From positions 1 through 14,835 of the forward strand of contig CAMLRO010000034.1 in the NCBI GenBank assembly GCA_946482425.1: a DNA stretch of 14,835 bases, given 5' to 3'. Position numbers and translations under genes: made by a program. This DNA is from an uncultured Lactobacillus sp. (GTDB taxonomy: Bacteria > Bacillota > Bacilli > Lactobacillales > Lactobacillaceae). Positions 13,897 through 14,835 of the stretch are shown piece by piece; positions within the stretch are counted from its first letter, which is position 1; every line of letters starts with the position of its first letter. Below the pieces are notes generated by a model. That model saw only the letters and a program-made list of their open reading frames with translations, searched no databases and had not been told where the DNA came from.

Positions 13897-13925
13897 ATTA
13901 TAGCAAGCAGACTTACTTTTTACAA
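13897..13925 (-). promoter_or_regulatory. trxA promoter, extended -10
   Basis: On the minus strand TTGTAA (-35, plus-strand 13920-13925), exactly 17 bases, then TATAAT (-10, 13897-13902) preceded by TGC form a strong promoter with an extended -10. Transcription should start near 13890, leaving about 40 bases before the trxA start. It lies between the mutS2 stop and trxA, so trxA need not depend on mutS2 transcription. Confidence 0.75.
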
Positions 13926-13935
13926 GTAAAGCATT

Positions 13936-14835
13936 TTATTGTAAATGAACAATAGTAGCACCATTGCCACCCTCATTTGCTGGAGCGTAATTATAACTTT
14001 TTACATGCTTGCTTGACTTTAAATACTGCCAAACACCTTTTCTAATTGCACCAGTTCCAATACCATGAATAATCGTGACAACATCAAGGCCTGCGAGCAG
14101 TACAGAGTCAATATAGCGATCAAGATTAGTCATTGCTTCATCATAACGCTGACCGCGCAAGTCAAGCTCACTTCTCACATTGCTCCTTCTGCTTGCGCTA
14201 ACAGCGCGAACTTGCTGGTAGGCGCGCGACTCTTTTGGAGAACCAATTTTTTCAATGTCGCGATCACTGACTTTAACTTTAATGATGCCCATTTGTACTT
14301 CATATTCATGTTCGGATAATTTTTTAGTAATCGTACCACTTTGTCCGTACGACAATACTTTTACTTTATCGCCCACATTGACATGATGACGTCTTTTTTC
14401 ACGTTGCAAAACACGGTTGTGAGCCAAATTCTCATTTTGCTGTGCAAGTTGATTAAATTCACCCTTAGCTGCAATCACTTCATTTTGTTTGACATTGCCC
14501 TTTTGCTCTTCAAGCTGAGCTATGATTTTATCAGCTTTTTTACGACTTTTTGTGACTACTTCATTAGCTCTTTCCTGGGCAAATTCCAGCTGCTTTTGCA
14601 CACGCTGATTATACCAATCCAATGCTTGCTGCAACTTTAGTTCAAGTTTTTTAGCTCGATCAAGACTAGTTGTTAAATGACTACGCGCATCTGAAGCAGC
14701 TTTAGTTTGTTTGGTCAACTCGGTAATCATTTGGTTAATATCGACGTTTTCGTCACTCATTAACCCTTGAGCGTTTTTAACAACATCCTCACGCATCCCT
14801 AGCCTGCGAGCAATAGCAAAGGCGTTACTGTGACC
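13936..14835 (-). CDS. mutS2: MutS2 (C-terminal part; gene continues off the right edge)
   Basis: This is the C-terminal 299 residues of the MutS2 ATPase/endonuclease, which suppresses recombination or rescues collided ribosomes, depending on the species. The frame is open to the last base of the window, entering with GHSNAFAIARRLG, the MutS-family segment after the ATPase core. A long charged coiled coil follows (about 14-145 of the visible part), then a KOW-like region (GDKVKVLSYGQSGTITKKL). The last 80 or so residues are an Smr nuclease domain with the marks LDLRG and IHGIGTGAIRKGV. The ATPase Walker motifs must lie outside. An internal ATG at 14796 is not the start. The stop is followed closely by the trxA promoter. 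Confidence 0.95.
   Translation of the reverse strand, partial: GHSNAFAIARRLGMREDVVKNAQGLMSDENVDINQMITELTKQTKAASDARSHLTTSLDRAKKLELKLQQALDWYNQRVQKQLEFAQERANEVVTKSRKKADKIIAQLEEQKGNVKQNEVIAAKGEFNQLAQQNENLAHNRVLQREKRRHHVNVGDKVKVLSYGQSGTITKKLSEHEYEVQMGIIKVKVSDRDIEKIGSPKESRAYQQVRAVSASRRSNVRSELDLRGQRYDEAMTNLDRYIDSVLLAGLDVVTIIHGIGTGAIRKGVWQYLKSSKHVKSYNYAPANEGGNGATIVHLQ

Noticed and set aside
14065..14640. Open frames on the plus strand opposite mutS2
   Set aside because: They run antisense to a clear coiled-coil and Smr coding region and show low-complexity hydrophobic translation typical of reverse frames.
1..14835. Search for CRISPR repeats, insertion sequences, tRNA or rRNA genes, toxin-antitoxin or phage-defence genes
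   Set aside because: No repeated units, transposase motifs, tRNA-like cloverleaf or recognisable defence domains were seen; gaps between genes are all short and mostly explained by promoters and terminators.

Overview
This window is an ordinary chromosomal stretch of a low-GC Gram-positive bacterium. It is most likely a Lactobacillus of the acidophilus/delbrueckii type. The evidence is the AT-rich sequence, strong AGGAGG-type ribosome binding sites, a divergent ccpA-pepQ pair sharing a catabolite-responsive element, ytxG/ytxH homologues next to ccpA, and a secreted phosphodiesterase with a tail resembling Lactobacillus surface-layer-associated domains. The species cannot be named from the sequence alone. 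There are 17 protein-coding genes, one of them cut by the right edge. I see no RNA gene, insertion sequence, prophage or CRISPR array.

Layout. (1) Positions 63-1749 (+): a promoter, a ferredoxin-NADP reductase-type flavoprotein gene that seems to start at the non-standard codon ATA, and a DedA membrane protein. (2) Positions 1760-5448 (-): a tight five-gene operon reading leftward. In order it holds an unrecognised 110-residue protein, a YunD-type metallophosphatase, YutD, a YutF/NagD-type HAD phosphatase and a TIGR01906 membrane protein. (3) Positions 5534-6922 (+): an exported glycerophosphodiester phosphodiesterase with a C-terminal extension. (4) Positions 6954-9205: ccpA (-) and pepQ (+), divergent, with a perfect cre site between their promoters. 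(5) Positions 9285-10144 (-): a ytxG-like and ytxH-like pair. (6) Positions 10256-11071 (+): a small MscS-type channel. (7) Positions 11162-12578 (-): murI and the XTP/dITP pyrophosphatase gene. (8) Positions 12660-13511 (+): a DUF2507/YslB-like gene and mscL. (9) Positions 13539-14835 (-): trxA and the 3' part of mutS2.

The gene functions fit core housekeeping: carbon control and peptide use (ccpA, pepQ), cell-wall precursor supply (murI), nucleotide-pool cleaning, DNA maintenance (mutS2), redox (trxA, flavoprotein reductase) and osmotic safety valves (MscS and MscL within 3 kb of each other). All five convergent gene junctions carry one hairpin with A-runs on one side and T-runs on the other, so each probably terminates transcription from both directions.

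I did not find a convincing new multi-gene system. The observations most worth a second look are the ATA start codon at 130, the dyad over the leader of the phosphodiesterase gene, the long-looped composite terminator at 11075-11158, the basic tail on YutD, and the unrecognised first gene of the yun/yut operon.
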